From assembly GCA_024642185.1 (NCBI GenBank), contig JAHEBR010000035.1, positions 1 to 13,599 of the forward strand: 13,599 nucleotides of DNA, read 5' to 3'. This document shows positions 1 through 6,605 of the stretch, in pieces. The number at the start of each line of letters is the position of its first letter. Position 1 is the first letter of the stretch. The notes beneath the pieces were generated by a model, which was given only the letters and a program-made list of their open reading frames with translations, made no database searches and was not told the DNA's origin. The position numbers and the translations under genes were made by a program. This DNA comes from Marivivens sp. GTDB lineage: Bacteria; Pseudomonadota; Alphaproteobacteria; Rhodobacterales; Rhodobacteraceae.

Positions 1-6
1 GAAGCC

Positions 7-570
7 ATGATGAGATTTGCCACCCTCGCTACCGTTGCTCTTCTCGCGCTTGGGGCTTGCAAGGAAGAAGACTCCCCTCCACCACCACCTGTTTCCATGA
101 CCGAGGATGCTTTGGGCGTCTATTGCCAGATGTCGATGGCCGAGCATCCCGGACCCAAGGCGCAGGTGCTTTTGCAGGGTCAGGAAGCACCGCTCTTTTT
201 CGCACAAGTCCGCGATGCGATCGCCTATCAGCGGATGCCCGAACAGGACGGAATCATAGCCGCGATCTATGTCAGTGACATGGGGGCGGCGCCCAGCTGG
301 GAGAACCCCGGCGCCGACAACTGGATTGCCGCCGACAGCGCCTTCTATGTCGTCGGGGCCGAGATCGCCGGAGGGATGGGCGTTTCAGAGCTTGTTCCGT
401 TCGCGGCGGCCGAAGCTGCCCAAGCCTTTGCCCGCGACAATGGCGGCGAGGTGGTCTCACTTGACCAAATCGGCGACGAGCAGGTCTTGGCGCCGGTCGA
501 ATACGCGACGGACGCGGACGGAAATTTCCTGCCGCCTGAGGGCGAAGCAGATGCAGAAGGAACCAACTAG
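7..570 (+). CDS. nosL: NosL, copper-binding lipoprotein of nitrous oxide reductase assembly
   Basis: NosL is a membrane-anchored periplasmic Cu(I) chaperone that supplies copper for the CuA/CuZ centres of nitrous oxide reductase NosZ (family knowledge). The 187-residue protein begins with a lipoprotein signal peptide: a short hydrophobic stretch ends in LGAC, making Cys18 the lipidated residue, followed by an acidic/proline-rich tether (residues 19-29). The mature part has the NosL hallmark YCQMSM...H..P (Cys40, Met42, Met44, His47), a Cys/Met/His-rich patch expected to hold copper, and later a FYVVG...GGMGVSE.VPF block typical of the family. Length is normal. The next gene begins on the base after its stop and is nosX, which matches the known nos order (nosRZDFYLX), so nosY should lie just upstream, outside the window. 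Two ATGs stand in tandem at 7 and 10; either could be used, and the ribosome binding site is cut off by the window edge. Confidence 0.93.
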   Translation: MMRFATLATVALLALGACKEEDSPPPPPVSMTEDALGVYCQMSMAEHPGPKAQVLLQGQEAPLFFAQVRDAIAYQRMPEQDGIIAAIYVSDMGAAPSWENPGADNWIAADSAFYVVGAEIAGGMGVSELVPFAAAEAAQAFARDNGGEVVSLDQIGDEQVLAPVEYATDADGNFLPPEGEADAEGTN

Positions 571-1500
571 ATGCCCGCGATGAACCGCCGACGTTTCCTG
601 ACAATCAGCGGCGCGGCTTTGGCCAGCCTGCCGGCGGCACGTGGGCAGGCTGCTCTGTTCACCCAATGGCAGGGCATCGCGATGGGCGCATCCGCCTCGA
701 TCAACCTCAGGCATCCGGAAGCGGACCGGCTGATCGCCGATGCGCTGGCCGAGATCGACAGGCTTGAGATGATCTTCAGCCTTTATAGGGCGGAGTCTGC
801 CCTCTCCCGCCTCAACGCCACAGGACATCTGGAAAACCCGCCCTTCGAGATGCTGGAGCTGTTCGGTCATTGCGGTGCGATACATAGGGCGAGCGACGGC
901 CTTTTCGACCCGACAGTCCAAAGCCTGTGGTCGAGCTACGCCAAGGCTTATTCCGAAGGCCGGGCGCCTTCGGAAGGCGAGATTGCAGATGCCTTGGCAC
1001 GGACCGGTTGGTCTGGGGTGGAGATTGCCTCGGACCGAATTTCTTTCGCGCGCCCGGGTATGGCTTTGACCCTCAACGGGATCGCTCAAGGCTATGTCGC
1101 CGATCGGGTGGCCGCACTTCTTCGCAGCGAGGGCGTGGAGGAGGTTCTGGTCGATACCGGAGAGATTGCGGCCGTTGGCGATCATCCCGATGGCGGCGGC
1201 TGGCCGGTTCGTCTCGATAGCGGCTCCGGGGTTCTAGAGGAGCCGGTCTTGTTGCGGGACAAGGCTCTGGCAAGCTCTGCGCCACTTGGAACCGTCTTTG
1301 ATGCTGAAGGCGCGGTCGGGCATATCCTCGACCCGAGGAACGGATCTCCGGCTCGGACCAACTGGAAATTGGTCTCGGTCACTAGCCGCTCCGCAACATT
1401 GGCAGACGGTCTGTCGACAGCCATGAGCCTCATGACGCGCTTGGAAATAGACCTGCTTTTGGCGCAAATGCCCGACGCTCGGCTTGTTGCTTTGCTCTGA
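571..1500 (+). CDS. nosX: NosX, ApbE-family FAD:protein FMN transferase
   Basis: NosX belongs to the ApbE flavin transferases, which attach FMN covalently to a Thr of a partner protein; in nos clusters the target is NosR, the electron-donating membrane flavoprotein needed for N2O reduction (family knowledge). The 309-residue product starts with a Tat signal, N-R-R-R-F-L-T at residues 5-11, then a hydrophobic stretch to about residue 27, so it is exported folded. ApbE landmarks are visible: the MG.SASI strand near residue 33, GLFDPTV near 110, LNGIAQGYVADR starting at Leu168 (the usual G-x-IAKGY site), VDTGEIAAVG near 200, HILDPRNG from His251, and ADG.STAMS with Asp279, the conserved metal/flavin-site segment. 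It directly abuts the nosL stop codon and has AAGGAA at 557-562 inside nosL, showing translational coupling. A second in-frame ATG at 580 keeps the Tat motif and could be the true start. It appears to be the last gene of the nos operon. Confidence 0.93.
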   Translation: MPAMNRRRFLTISGAALASLPAARGQAALFTQWQGIAMGASASINLRHPEADRLIADALAEIDRLEMIFSLYRAESALSRLNATGHLENPPFEMLELFGHCGAIHRASDGLFDPTVQSLWSSYAKAYSEGRAPSEGEIADALARTGWSGVEIASDRISFARPGMALTLNGIAQGYVADRVAALLRSEGVEEVLVDTGEIAAVGDHPDGGGWPVRLDSGSGVLEEPVLLRDKALASSAPLGTVFDAEGAVGHILDPRNGSPARTNWKLVSVTSRSATLADGLSTAMSLMTRLEIDLLLAQMPDARLVALL

Positions 1501-1557
1501 GCGGGGCTTTCTAGCGTGATTGCGGTCTGGGCGCGGTACGGCGGTCTGTCAGAGCAA

Positions 1558-1571
1558 GCCCTCGTGAGGGC
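1558..1571. terminator. candidate hairpin between convergent nosX and usp
   Basis: GCCCT and AGGGC form a 5-bp stem around a CGTG loop, 57 bases past the nosX stop and directly after the stop codon of the stress-protein gene on the opposite strand. Its position between two converging transcription units fits a shared terminator. The stem is short and no clear T-run follows on either strand, so intrinsic termination would be weak; Rho may act instead. The rest of the 1501-1575 gap shows nothing else recognisable. Confidence 0.4.
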
Positions 1572-1575
1572 ATTG

Positions 1576-2439
1576 TCACCGCACCAGCACGATCGGGACT
1601 TTGCACGACCGGATCATTTCGGTCGTGGTGGATCCGATCACTAGGCTGCGGATTCGGCTGTGCCCGTAGGCGCCCATAACCAGTAGATCGAAACCCGCCT
1701 CTTCGATGTAAGCGCTCAGCGCGGTTTCCGGCTGGCCCGGCAAGATCGCAGCACTGGTTGCGATGCCGGCGGCGGTGAGTTTCGCTTTTGCCTCGGCCAG
1801 CCCGGTCTCGACCTCGGCGACTTTTGCCCCGACCGTCGCCACGCAGACGTCAAGCCCTTGGAAGAGGGGGCTTGCCGCGATGAAATCGACCGCCTTTGCC
1901 GCAGAGGCGCCGCCGTCATAGGCCAGCAAAACCCGGGAGATCGGCCTGTAGGCGCGCGAGGCGACAAAGATCGGCCGGTGCGTGGCGCGGACGATCCGTT
2001 CGAGATTGGAACCCAGATGGCCCTTGGCGAAATCGGCCGCTTCGCCGCGCTTGCCGATCATGATCATGCGTGTATCGGGCGCGAGCTCGCTCACCGCCTC
2101 GACCAGATCGCCGTGACGAAGCCGTGAAGACACCTCGACCACTCCGGCCTTCTCCAAAAGGGCGCTCGCGTCTTCAAGGATCGCGCGGCCCTTCTGGCCT
2201 ATGAGCTTGGCGCGCTGGGCATCTAGATCGGCCAGTTCCTGCAAAAGCGCCGAGCGCGCACCGAGCGAGATGGCGCCGGAATGGTCCTGCGTCCCCACGG
2301 CTTCGCGGCGACCCAGAACATGGATTAGTTGCACCGGCGCTTGGGTGCGCTTCGAGACCCAGGCGGCATGGTCGCAGACGCTGGAGGAATAGATCGAGCC
2401 ATCCACAAGAGCGACGATGGTTTGCGGTGTTGAGGTCAT
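1576..2439 (-). CDS. Universal stress protein, tandem Usp domains
   Basis: Cytoplasmic ATP-binding stress/sensor protein of the UspA superfamily. The 287 residues hold two Usp folds in tandem, roughly 5-150 and 155-287. The second has a textbook nucleotide-binding motif G-AY-G-HSRIRSLVI-G-S (G-2x-G-9x-G-S). The first has the related G-KR-G-(10)-G-S, one residue longer, so its ATP site may be altered. Each half starts with a beta strand leading to an Asp (VALVDGS and VLLAYDGG) as expected for the adenine-binding loop. Tandem Usp proteins of this length are common. The start is preceded by AGGGGG on the minus strand, and the gene begins 11 bases after the stop of the SulP transporter gene, so the two are almost certainly cotranscribed. 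Usp domains often modulate ion transporters encoded beside them, which makes a regulatory or bicarbonate/sulfate-stress link to SulP plausible but unproven. Confidence 0.92.
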   Translation of the reverse strand: MTSTPQTIVALVDGSIYSSSVCDHAAWVSKRTQAPVQLIHVLGRREAVGTQDHSGAISLGARSALLQELADLDAQRAKLIGQKGRAILEDASALLEKAGVVEVSSRLRHGDLVEAVSELAPDTRMIMIGKRGEAADFAKGHLGSNLERIVRATHRPIFVASRAYRPISRVLLAYDGGASAAKAVDFIAASPLFQGLDVCVATVGAKVAEVETGLAEAKAKLTAAGIATSAAILPGQPETALSAYIEEAGFDLLVMGAYGHSRIRSLVIGSTTTEMIRSCKVPIVLVR

Positions 2440-2450
2440 CTATTCCCCCT

Positions 2451-3941
2451 TCAATGGGCAAGCAGGCTGTCCATCGCGCCCGGCTTGTCGTGGATTGCCA
2501 GTTTGTCGACGATGGTCTCAGAAGCCGAGTTCATGCCGATGATCTCGACCTCGGCCCCATCGCGGCGGAACTTGAGAACCGCCATGTCGAGCGCCTGAAC
2601 GCTCGAGATATCCCAGATATGCGCGGCCGAGACATCGATGATCACCCGGTCTGGCGCTTCCTTGAAATCGAAGGCGTTCATGAAATCCTCGACCGAGCCA
2701 TAGAACATCTGCCCTTCAACCTTATAGGTCCGCACCCGCCCGTCTTTCGAGATCGTCGTCGTGACGCGGAAGAGCTGGGCGATCTTGCTGGCAAAGAAAA
2801 TGCCCGACAGAAGAACGCCGATCAGAACCCCGATGGCCAGATTGTGGGTGTAGACCACGACCCCCACGGTCGCGAGCATGACAACAGAGGACGAGCGCGG
2901 GTGAACCCTGAGCGCCTTGATCGACGACCACGAGAAGGTGCCGATCGAGACCATGATCATGATCGCCACGAGCGCAGGCATGGGAATCCGCCCCACCCAG
3001 TCGCCCAGGAAGACGACAAGGATCAGAAGGACAAGGCCTGCGGTGAAGGTCGACAGGCGCCCGCGCCCGCCGGATTTCACGTTGATCATCGACTGGCCGA
3101 TCATCGCACAGCCCGCCATGCCGCCGATAAAGCCGGTTGCGAAATTGGCAACGCCCTGACCGATGCATTCCTGATTGCGGTCGGATTTCGTGTCGGTCAG
3201 GTCGTCGACGATGTTCTGGGTCATCAGGCTTTCCAGAAGGCCGACAACGGCCACGGCCACTGAATAGGGGAAGATGATCAGAAGAGTCTCAAGGGTCAGG
3301 GGAATCTGCGGGATCAGGAAGACCGGCAAGGTATCGGGCAGGGCGCCCATGTCGGAGACGGTGCGCACATCCCAGCCGAAGGCGAGCGTCAGCGCTGTCA
3401 GGACGACGATCGTCACAAGCGGCGAGGGGACAGCCTTGGTCAGACGCGGGAAGAGATAGATGATCGCCAGCCCTGCGGCGACGAGCGCATAGGTCAGCCA
3501 TGTGACCTTGCCGGGATCAAGCTCGGGCAGTTGCGCCATGAAGATCAGGATCGCCAGCGCGTTGACGAAGCCTGTCATCACCGATTTCGAGACATAGCGC
3601 ATCACGAAGCCAAGCTTCAGAAGCCCCGCCCCGATCTGGATCAAGCCCGCCAGAACGGTCGCGGCGAGCAGGTATTGCAGGCCATGATCGCGCACCAGCG
3701 TGACCATCAGAACAGCGGTCGCCGCCGTTGCCGCCGAGATCATGCCGGGCCGACCGCCGACAAAGGCGATCAGCACTGCGATCGAAAAGCTGGCATAAAG
3801 GCCCACCTTGGGATCGACCCCGGCGATGATGGAAAAGGCGATGGCCTCGGGGATCAGGGCAAGGGCCACGACAAGGCCCGACAAGAGGTCGGCGCGGATA
3901 TTGCCGAACCACTGATCGCGATAGGCTTGGAAAGAGATCAT
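2451..3941 (-). CDS. SulP-family anion transporter with C-terminal STAS domain
   Basis: Inner-membrane anion transporter of the SulP/SLC26 family; members move sulfate, bicarbonate or dicarboxylates, usually with Na+ or H+. The 496-residue protein has about ten to twelve hydrophobic segments over residues 10-375. The N-terminal SulP signature is clear: LVVALALIPEAIAFSIIAGVDPKVGLYASF and then GGRPGMISAATAATAVL, the substrate-binding helix region. A conserved MAGCAMIGQS block lies near residue 280. The C-terminal 100 or so residues form a STAS domain (DRVIIDVSAAHIWDISSVQALD), cytoplasmic and regulatory. At 496 residues it is on the short side for the family, with little beyond the STAS core. 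It is followed at 11 bases by the universal stress protein gene in the same operon. Only a distant AGGA precedes the chosen ATG, so translation initiation looks modest. The substrate cannot be assigned from sequence. Confidence 0.93.
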   Translation of the reverse strand: MISFQAYRDQWFGNIRADLLSGLVVALALIPEAIAFSIIAGVDPKVGLYASFSIAVLIAFVGGRPGMISAATAATAVLMVTLVRDHGLQYLLAATVLAGLIQIGAGLLKLGFVMRYVSKSVMTGFVNALAILIFMAQLPELDPGKVTWLTYALVAAGLAIIYLFPRLTKAVPSPLVTIVVLTALTLAFGWDVRTVSDMGALPDTLPVFLIPQIPLTLETLLIIFPYSVAVAVVGLLESLMTQNIVDDLTDTKSDRNQECIGQGVANFATGFIGGMAGCAMIGQSMINVKSGGRGRLSTFTAGLVLLILVVFLGDWVGRIPMPALVAIMIMVSIGTFSWSSIKALRVHPRSSSVVMLATVGVVVYTHNLAIGVLIGVLLSGIFFASKIAQLFRVTTTISKDGRVRTYKVEGQMFYGSVEDFMNAFDFKEAPDRVIIDVSAAHIWDISSVQALDMAVLKFRRDGAEVEIIGMNSASETIVDKLAIHDKPGAMDSLLAH

Positions 3942-4099
3942 TTGATGCAGGTCCTGTCAGATCGGCTGGCGATCAGTTGTTCGCAGCCGCCTACAGGCAT
4001 TTCCCCCGGAATCCAACCGGTTTGGGACGAACAAGAGGAGGTCTCTGCTGGCGGGAGTTTGCGAGGTTCTCTGATGTCTGCCGCCATCCGAAAGCGCCC
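3942..4099. other. 158-base gap upstream of the SulP-Usp operon
   Basis: This gap lies between the regulator stop and the SulP start, both on the minus strand, so it should hold the promoter of the SulP-usp unit and the end of the regulator transcript. The only symmetric element noticed is TCCAACCGGTTTGGGA (about 4012-4027), an imperfect palindrome around ACCGGT. No convincing -35/-10 pair and no stem followed by a T-run were found, so promoter and terminator remain unplaced. Confidence 0.3.
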
Positions 4100-5002
4100 C
4101 TAGGGCCAGTCAGAGAACCCTGAGGCGTCTTCTGCCGGCTGATCGGGTGCTGTTCTGCGGCGGTTCATCGCCCGTCTGCGATAGGTTCCGGGGCTTTCGC
4201 CCGAGGCCGATCTGAAGAAATGGTTGAACTGGCTGGCAGAAGAAAACCCGAGCATGGCTGAAACGCGCTCCACGCTGAGTGAGGTCCGCTGGAGGAGGGT
4301 CTGGGCTTCGTGAAAGCACCTCTCCCGCAACAGGTGCGATGGCGGTTTTCCCACAGAGCGGAGGCACAGATCGTGCAGCCTGTCATAGCTCACGCCCAAT
4401 GCATCGGCATATTGGCTCACCTTCCAGCGCGAGCGGAAATGGGATTCAACAAGGCTGCGGAAACGGTAGATTTCAGAGGCTCGTTGGCTCGGAACCACGC
4501 GCTCGCGAAGCTGATCGTCGACGCTGCGCCACAAGAGCAGCAGGAGGAGCCTGACATAGGCCGAGAGGGCGATATCGCTGCCAAACCTGTTTGCGCCGGT
4601 CTCCGCAGTGATCCGCTCGAAGATGAGGTCGAGCTCGACAGCGGCGTTGTCGGTCCGGTCGAAGGTCGCCATCAGGTGTTGCTGGGCGAAAAGGCGAAGC
4701 TCTGCCGCGGCTGTGGCGACACCGACCGCGTCGTTCAGGATCGCACTTCCCAGAAAGACATAGCTGCCGACACTTCCCGGGGCGATGCGGAGGCGGGTCT
4801 CGGCGTCGAGCGGCCCCCAGATCAGAGCCGGGCCGATCATGTCGAATTCCCGGTCCATGGTGAAAGCCACGGCACTTCCGCTCTCGACATAGAAGGCAAA
4901 CCAGCTGCCTTGGGCAAAGCCCGCACGCTCGCCGATCGTGCGTTCCTGAAGCGCACAATCAATGCGGGCTGCACGGGCGCGGGGCGCGTTGGTCGTGGGC
5001 AT
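4100..5002 (-). CDS. AraC-family transcriptional regulator
   Basis: Cytoplasmic DNA-binding activator (or dual regulator), probably of the divergent aldehyde dehydrogenase/ABC operon. The last 100 or so residues are a classic AraC double helix-turn-helix: first helix pair KVSQYADALGVSYDRLHDLC, second SVERVSAMLGFSSASQFNHFFRSASGESPGTYRR, which matches the AraC signature closely. The N-terminal 190 residues look like the beta-rich ligand-binding half (F.VESGSAVAFTMDREFDMIGPALIWGP) followed by a helical dimerisation segment; the inducer is not deducible. I choose ATG 5002 because GGAG stands five bases before it, giving 300 residues, a normal family length. The longer in-frame start at 5062 (320 residues) has only a weak GGAA, and its extra codons run through two inverted repeats that look like operator DNA. 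The divergent layout over 124 bases points to control of the operon and of itself. Confidence 0.9.
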   Translation of the reverse strand: MPTTNAPRARAARIDCALQERTIGERAGFAQGSWFAFYVESGSAVAFTMDREFDMIGPALIWGPLDAETRLRIAPGSVGSYVFLGSAILNDAVGVATAAAELRLFAQQHLMATFDRTDNAAVELDLIFERITAETGANRFGSDIALSAYVRLLLLLLWRSVDDQLRERVVPSQRASEIYRFRSLVESHFRSRWKVSQYADALGVSYDRLHDLCLRSVGKPPSHLLRERCFHEAQTLLQRTSLSVERVSAMLGFSSASQFNHFFRSASGESPGTYRRRAMNRRRTAPDQPAEDASGFSDWP

Positions 5003-5024
5003 CCGGGCTCCAATCGGCAGGGTC

Positions 5025-5041
5025 TTGCCAGAATTTGGCAA
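5025..5041. promoter_or_regulatory. inverted repeat, candidate operator site 1
   Basis: TTGCCA and TGGCAA flank a 5-base AT-rich centre (GAATT). It lies between the preferred regulator start (5002) and the first aldehyde dehydrogenase start (5127), and contains the core CAGAATTTG that recurs at 5102. If the regulator instead starts at 5062, this element is inside its coding sequence. Confidence 0.45.
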
Positions 5042-5056
5042 TATATCCCCATATTG
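5039..5056. promoter_or_regulatory. AT-rich inverted repeat in the divergent promoter
   Basis: CAATAT and ATATTG are perfect 6-base arms around ATCCCC, overlapping the 3' end of the preceding inverted repeat by three bases. This is the most AT-rich patch in the intergenic region, so it is a plausible place for promoter melting or an additional regulator-binding site. On the minus strand, TAGAAT (5066-5061) resembles a -10 box for the regulator; that would put the transcript start downstream of ATG 5062 and favour ATG 5002. Confidence 0.4.
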
Positions 5057-5098
5057 TGACATTCTATTCCGTATTTCCAGCCGTCATGCTGATCCGGT

Positions 5099-5113
5099 CG
5101 ACAGAATCTGTCG
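5099..5113. promoter_or_regulatory. 15-base palindrome, candidate operator site 2
   Basis: CGACAGA and TCTGTCG are perfect 7-base arms around a single A. It ends three bases before the GGGGAGGA ribosome binding site of the first aldehyde dehydrogenase, so a bound protein would sit over the leader or the transcription start. Its middle, CAGAATCTG, matches the middle of site 1, CAGAATTTG, at eight of nine bases, and the two cores are 73 bp apart. Confidence 0.5.
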
Positions 5114-5126
5114 GCAGGGGAGGACC

Positions 5127-6575
5127 ATGTTCGAGGCCAAGCTGCATATTCAGAATGCAGGGGTAGACGCGCGGGATGGCGCTGTCTTCCAGCGCCTTTC
5201 GCCGGTCAACGGCCAGCCCGTGACCCGCGCGGCCTCGGCCAGCCCGCGTGACGCCCGCGATGCCGCCAACGCCGCCGCCGCCGCCTTCTCGCGCTGGCGC
5301 GATCTGCCGTCCGAGCAGAAGATCGACATCCTGCGGCGCGGACGCGATCTGATGATCGAGCGCACCGAGGAGCTTGTCGAGATCGGCCAGAAAGAGCTGG
5401 GTTCGACGCCCGACTGGATCCGCTTCAACGTTGCCATCGCGGCAAAGGTCTTTGACGAAGCGCTGAAGATACCGGCGCAGATCGAAGCGATGGAAAAAAC
5501 CACCGAGAAGGACGGGATCACGTCAACCTGCCTGCGCCAGCCTGTGGGCGTGGTTCTGGCCATCGCGCCGTGGAACGCCCCTGTCACCCTCGCGATCCGC
5601 GCCATCGTCTGGCCGCTCGCCTGCGGCAATACGGTGGTGTTCAAGGGCTCGGAGCTTTGCCCCAAACTCCACTCGCTCATCGTCGATATCCTCTGCGACG
5701 CGGGCCTGCCGACCGGGGCGGTCACCTCGGTTCTCCATTCCCCTGAATCCGCCGAAACCGTTGTCGAGACCCTCGTCGCCCATCCGGCGGTGCGGCGGGT
5801 CAATTTCACCGGCTCGACGCGCATCGGCCGGCGCGTGGCCGAGATCGCCGCGCGGCACCTCAAGCCTTGCCTGATGGAGCTTTCCGGCAAGGCCTCGATC
5901 ATCGTGTTGGAGGATGCCGATCTCGATGCCGCCGCCAAGGCCGCGGCCTTTGGCGCCTATTTCAATCAGGGCCAGATCTGCATGGCGACCGAGCGGGTCG
6001 TCGTGGTCGACGCGATTGCCGATGAGTTCGTGGCCAAGCTCGAGGCCGAGTGCGCGGCGCTCCTGACCCGCAAAGAACGGCACAAGGTGGGCGATCTGAT
6101 CAGCGCCGATGCCGCACAGCGGGTCGGGCGGCTCATTGAAGACGCGCTTGCCAAGCAGGCGGTGCTGCGGGTCGGCGGCGGTGTTTCGGGCTCCTACGTC
6201 CAGCCGACGCTCCTCGATCAGGTGACGCCCGAGATGCAGATCTACCGCGAGGAAAGCTTCGGCCCCGTCGCCGCAATCATCCGCGCCCATGACGAGGACG
6301 AGGCGGTTACCATCGCCAACGATACCGAATACGGGCTGGTCGCCTCGGTCTATACGAGCGATCTGGCCCGCGCCCGCAGGATTGCGGGCAAGCTCGAAAC
6401 CGGCGTTTGCCACATCAACGGACCGACCGTCTATGACGATCCGGCCCTGCCATTCGGCGGGGTCAAGGCGTCAGGCTATGGCCGGTTTGGCGGCGAAGCC
6501 GTGATCGAAGAATTCACCGAGCTTCGGTGGATCACTGTTCAAGACCCCAGAACGGATTTCCCGTTCTGGTCGTAA
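5127..6575 (+). CDS. NAD(P)+-dependent aldehyde dehydrogenase 1 (vanillin/salicylaldehyde dehydrogenase-like)
   Basis: Oxidises an aldehyde to its carboxylic acid in the cytoplasm with NAD(P)+. The 482-residue protein is a full-length ALDH-superfamily enzyme: the Rossmann cofactor domain has APWNAP with Asn150, the FKGSE lysine segment and FTGSTRIG; catalytic Glu251 lies in MELSGK and catalytic Cys285 in FNQGQICMATE, with the usual 34-residue Glu-Cys spacing. EESFGPVAA and PFGGVKASGYGRFGG close the domain. Overall texture (FKGSELCPKLHSLIVDIL, LPFGGVKASGYGRFGG) is nearest to aromatic aldehyde dehydrogenases as I remember them, so the aromatic substrate is inference. One oddity is Ser253 in E-L-S-G-K, where E-L-G-G-K is the rule. 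The start is ATG 5127, with GGGGAGGA just upstream (spacing rather tight); an open frame continues back to 4962 but would overlap the regulator. First gene of the operon; the binding protein starts 30 bases after its stop. Confidence 0.93.
   Translation: MFEAKLHIQNAGVDARDGAVFQRLSPVNGQPVTRAASASPRDARDAANAAAAAFSRWRDLPSEQKIDILRRGRDLMIERTEELVEIGQKELGSTPDWIRFNVAIAAKVFDEALKIPAQIEAMEKTTEKDGITSTCLRQPVGVVLAIAPWNAPVTLAIRAIVWPLACGNTVVFKGSELCPKLHSLIVDILCDAGLPTGAVTSVLHSPESAETVVETLVAHPAVRRVNFTGSTRIGRRVAEIAARHLKPCLMELSGKASIIVLEDADLDAAAKAAAFGAYFNQGQICMATERVVVVDAIADEFVAKLEAECAALLTRKERHKVGDLISADAAQRVGRLIEDALAKQAVLRVGGGVSGSYVQPTLLDQVTPEMQIYREESFGPVAAIIRAHDEDEAVTIANDTEYGLVASVYTSDLARARRIAGKLETGVCHINGPTVYDDPALPFGGVKASGYGRFGGEAVIEEFTELRWITVQDPRTDFPFWS
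6547..6569 (+). promoter_or_regulatory. stem-loop over the 3' end of aldehyde dehydrogenase 1
   Basis: CCAGAACGG and CCGTTCTGG form a perfect 9-bp stem with loop ATTTC. It lies in the last coding codons (T-D-F-P-F-W) and ends three bases before the stop codon. No T-run follows, so it is not a standard terminator; it is better read as an RNA-processing or stability element ahead of the binding-protein gene. Confidence 0.5.
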
Positions 6576-6605
6576 CGAGTGCCAACAAAATCAGGGAGGA
6601 AGACA

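Noticed and set aside
457..1185. A 242-codon minus-strand frame over nosL/nosX
   Set aside because: It overlaps two convincing nos genes and shows no domain; an antisense shadow.
2427..3263. A 278-codon plus-strand frame over the SulP gene
   Set aside because: The product is dominated by Asp, His and Arg with no hydrophobic core, and it is opposite a transporter with strong family signatures.
4962..5126. Upstream in-frame extension of aldehyde dehydrogenase 1
   Set aside because: It would overlap the regulator start and the operator-like repeats; ATG 5127 has GGGGAGGA and gives the normal ALDH N terminus.
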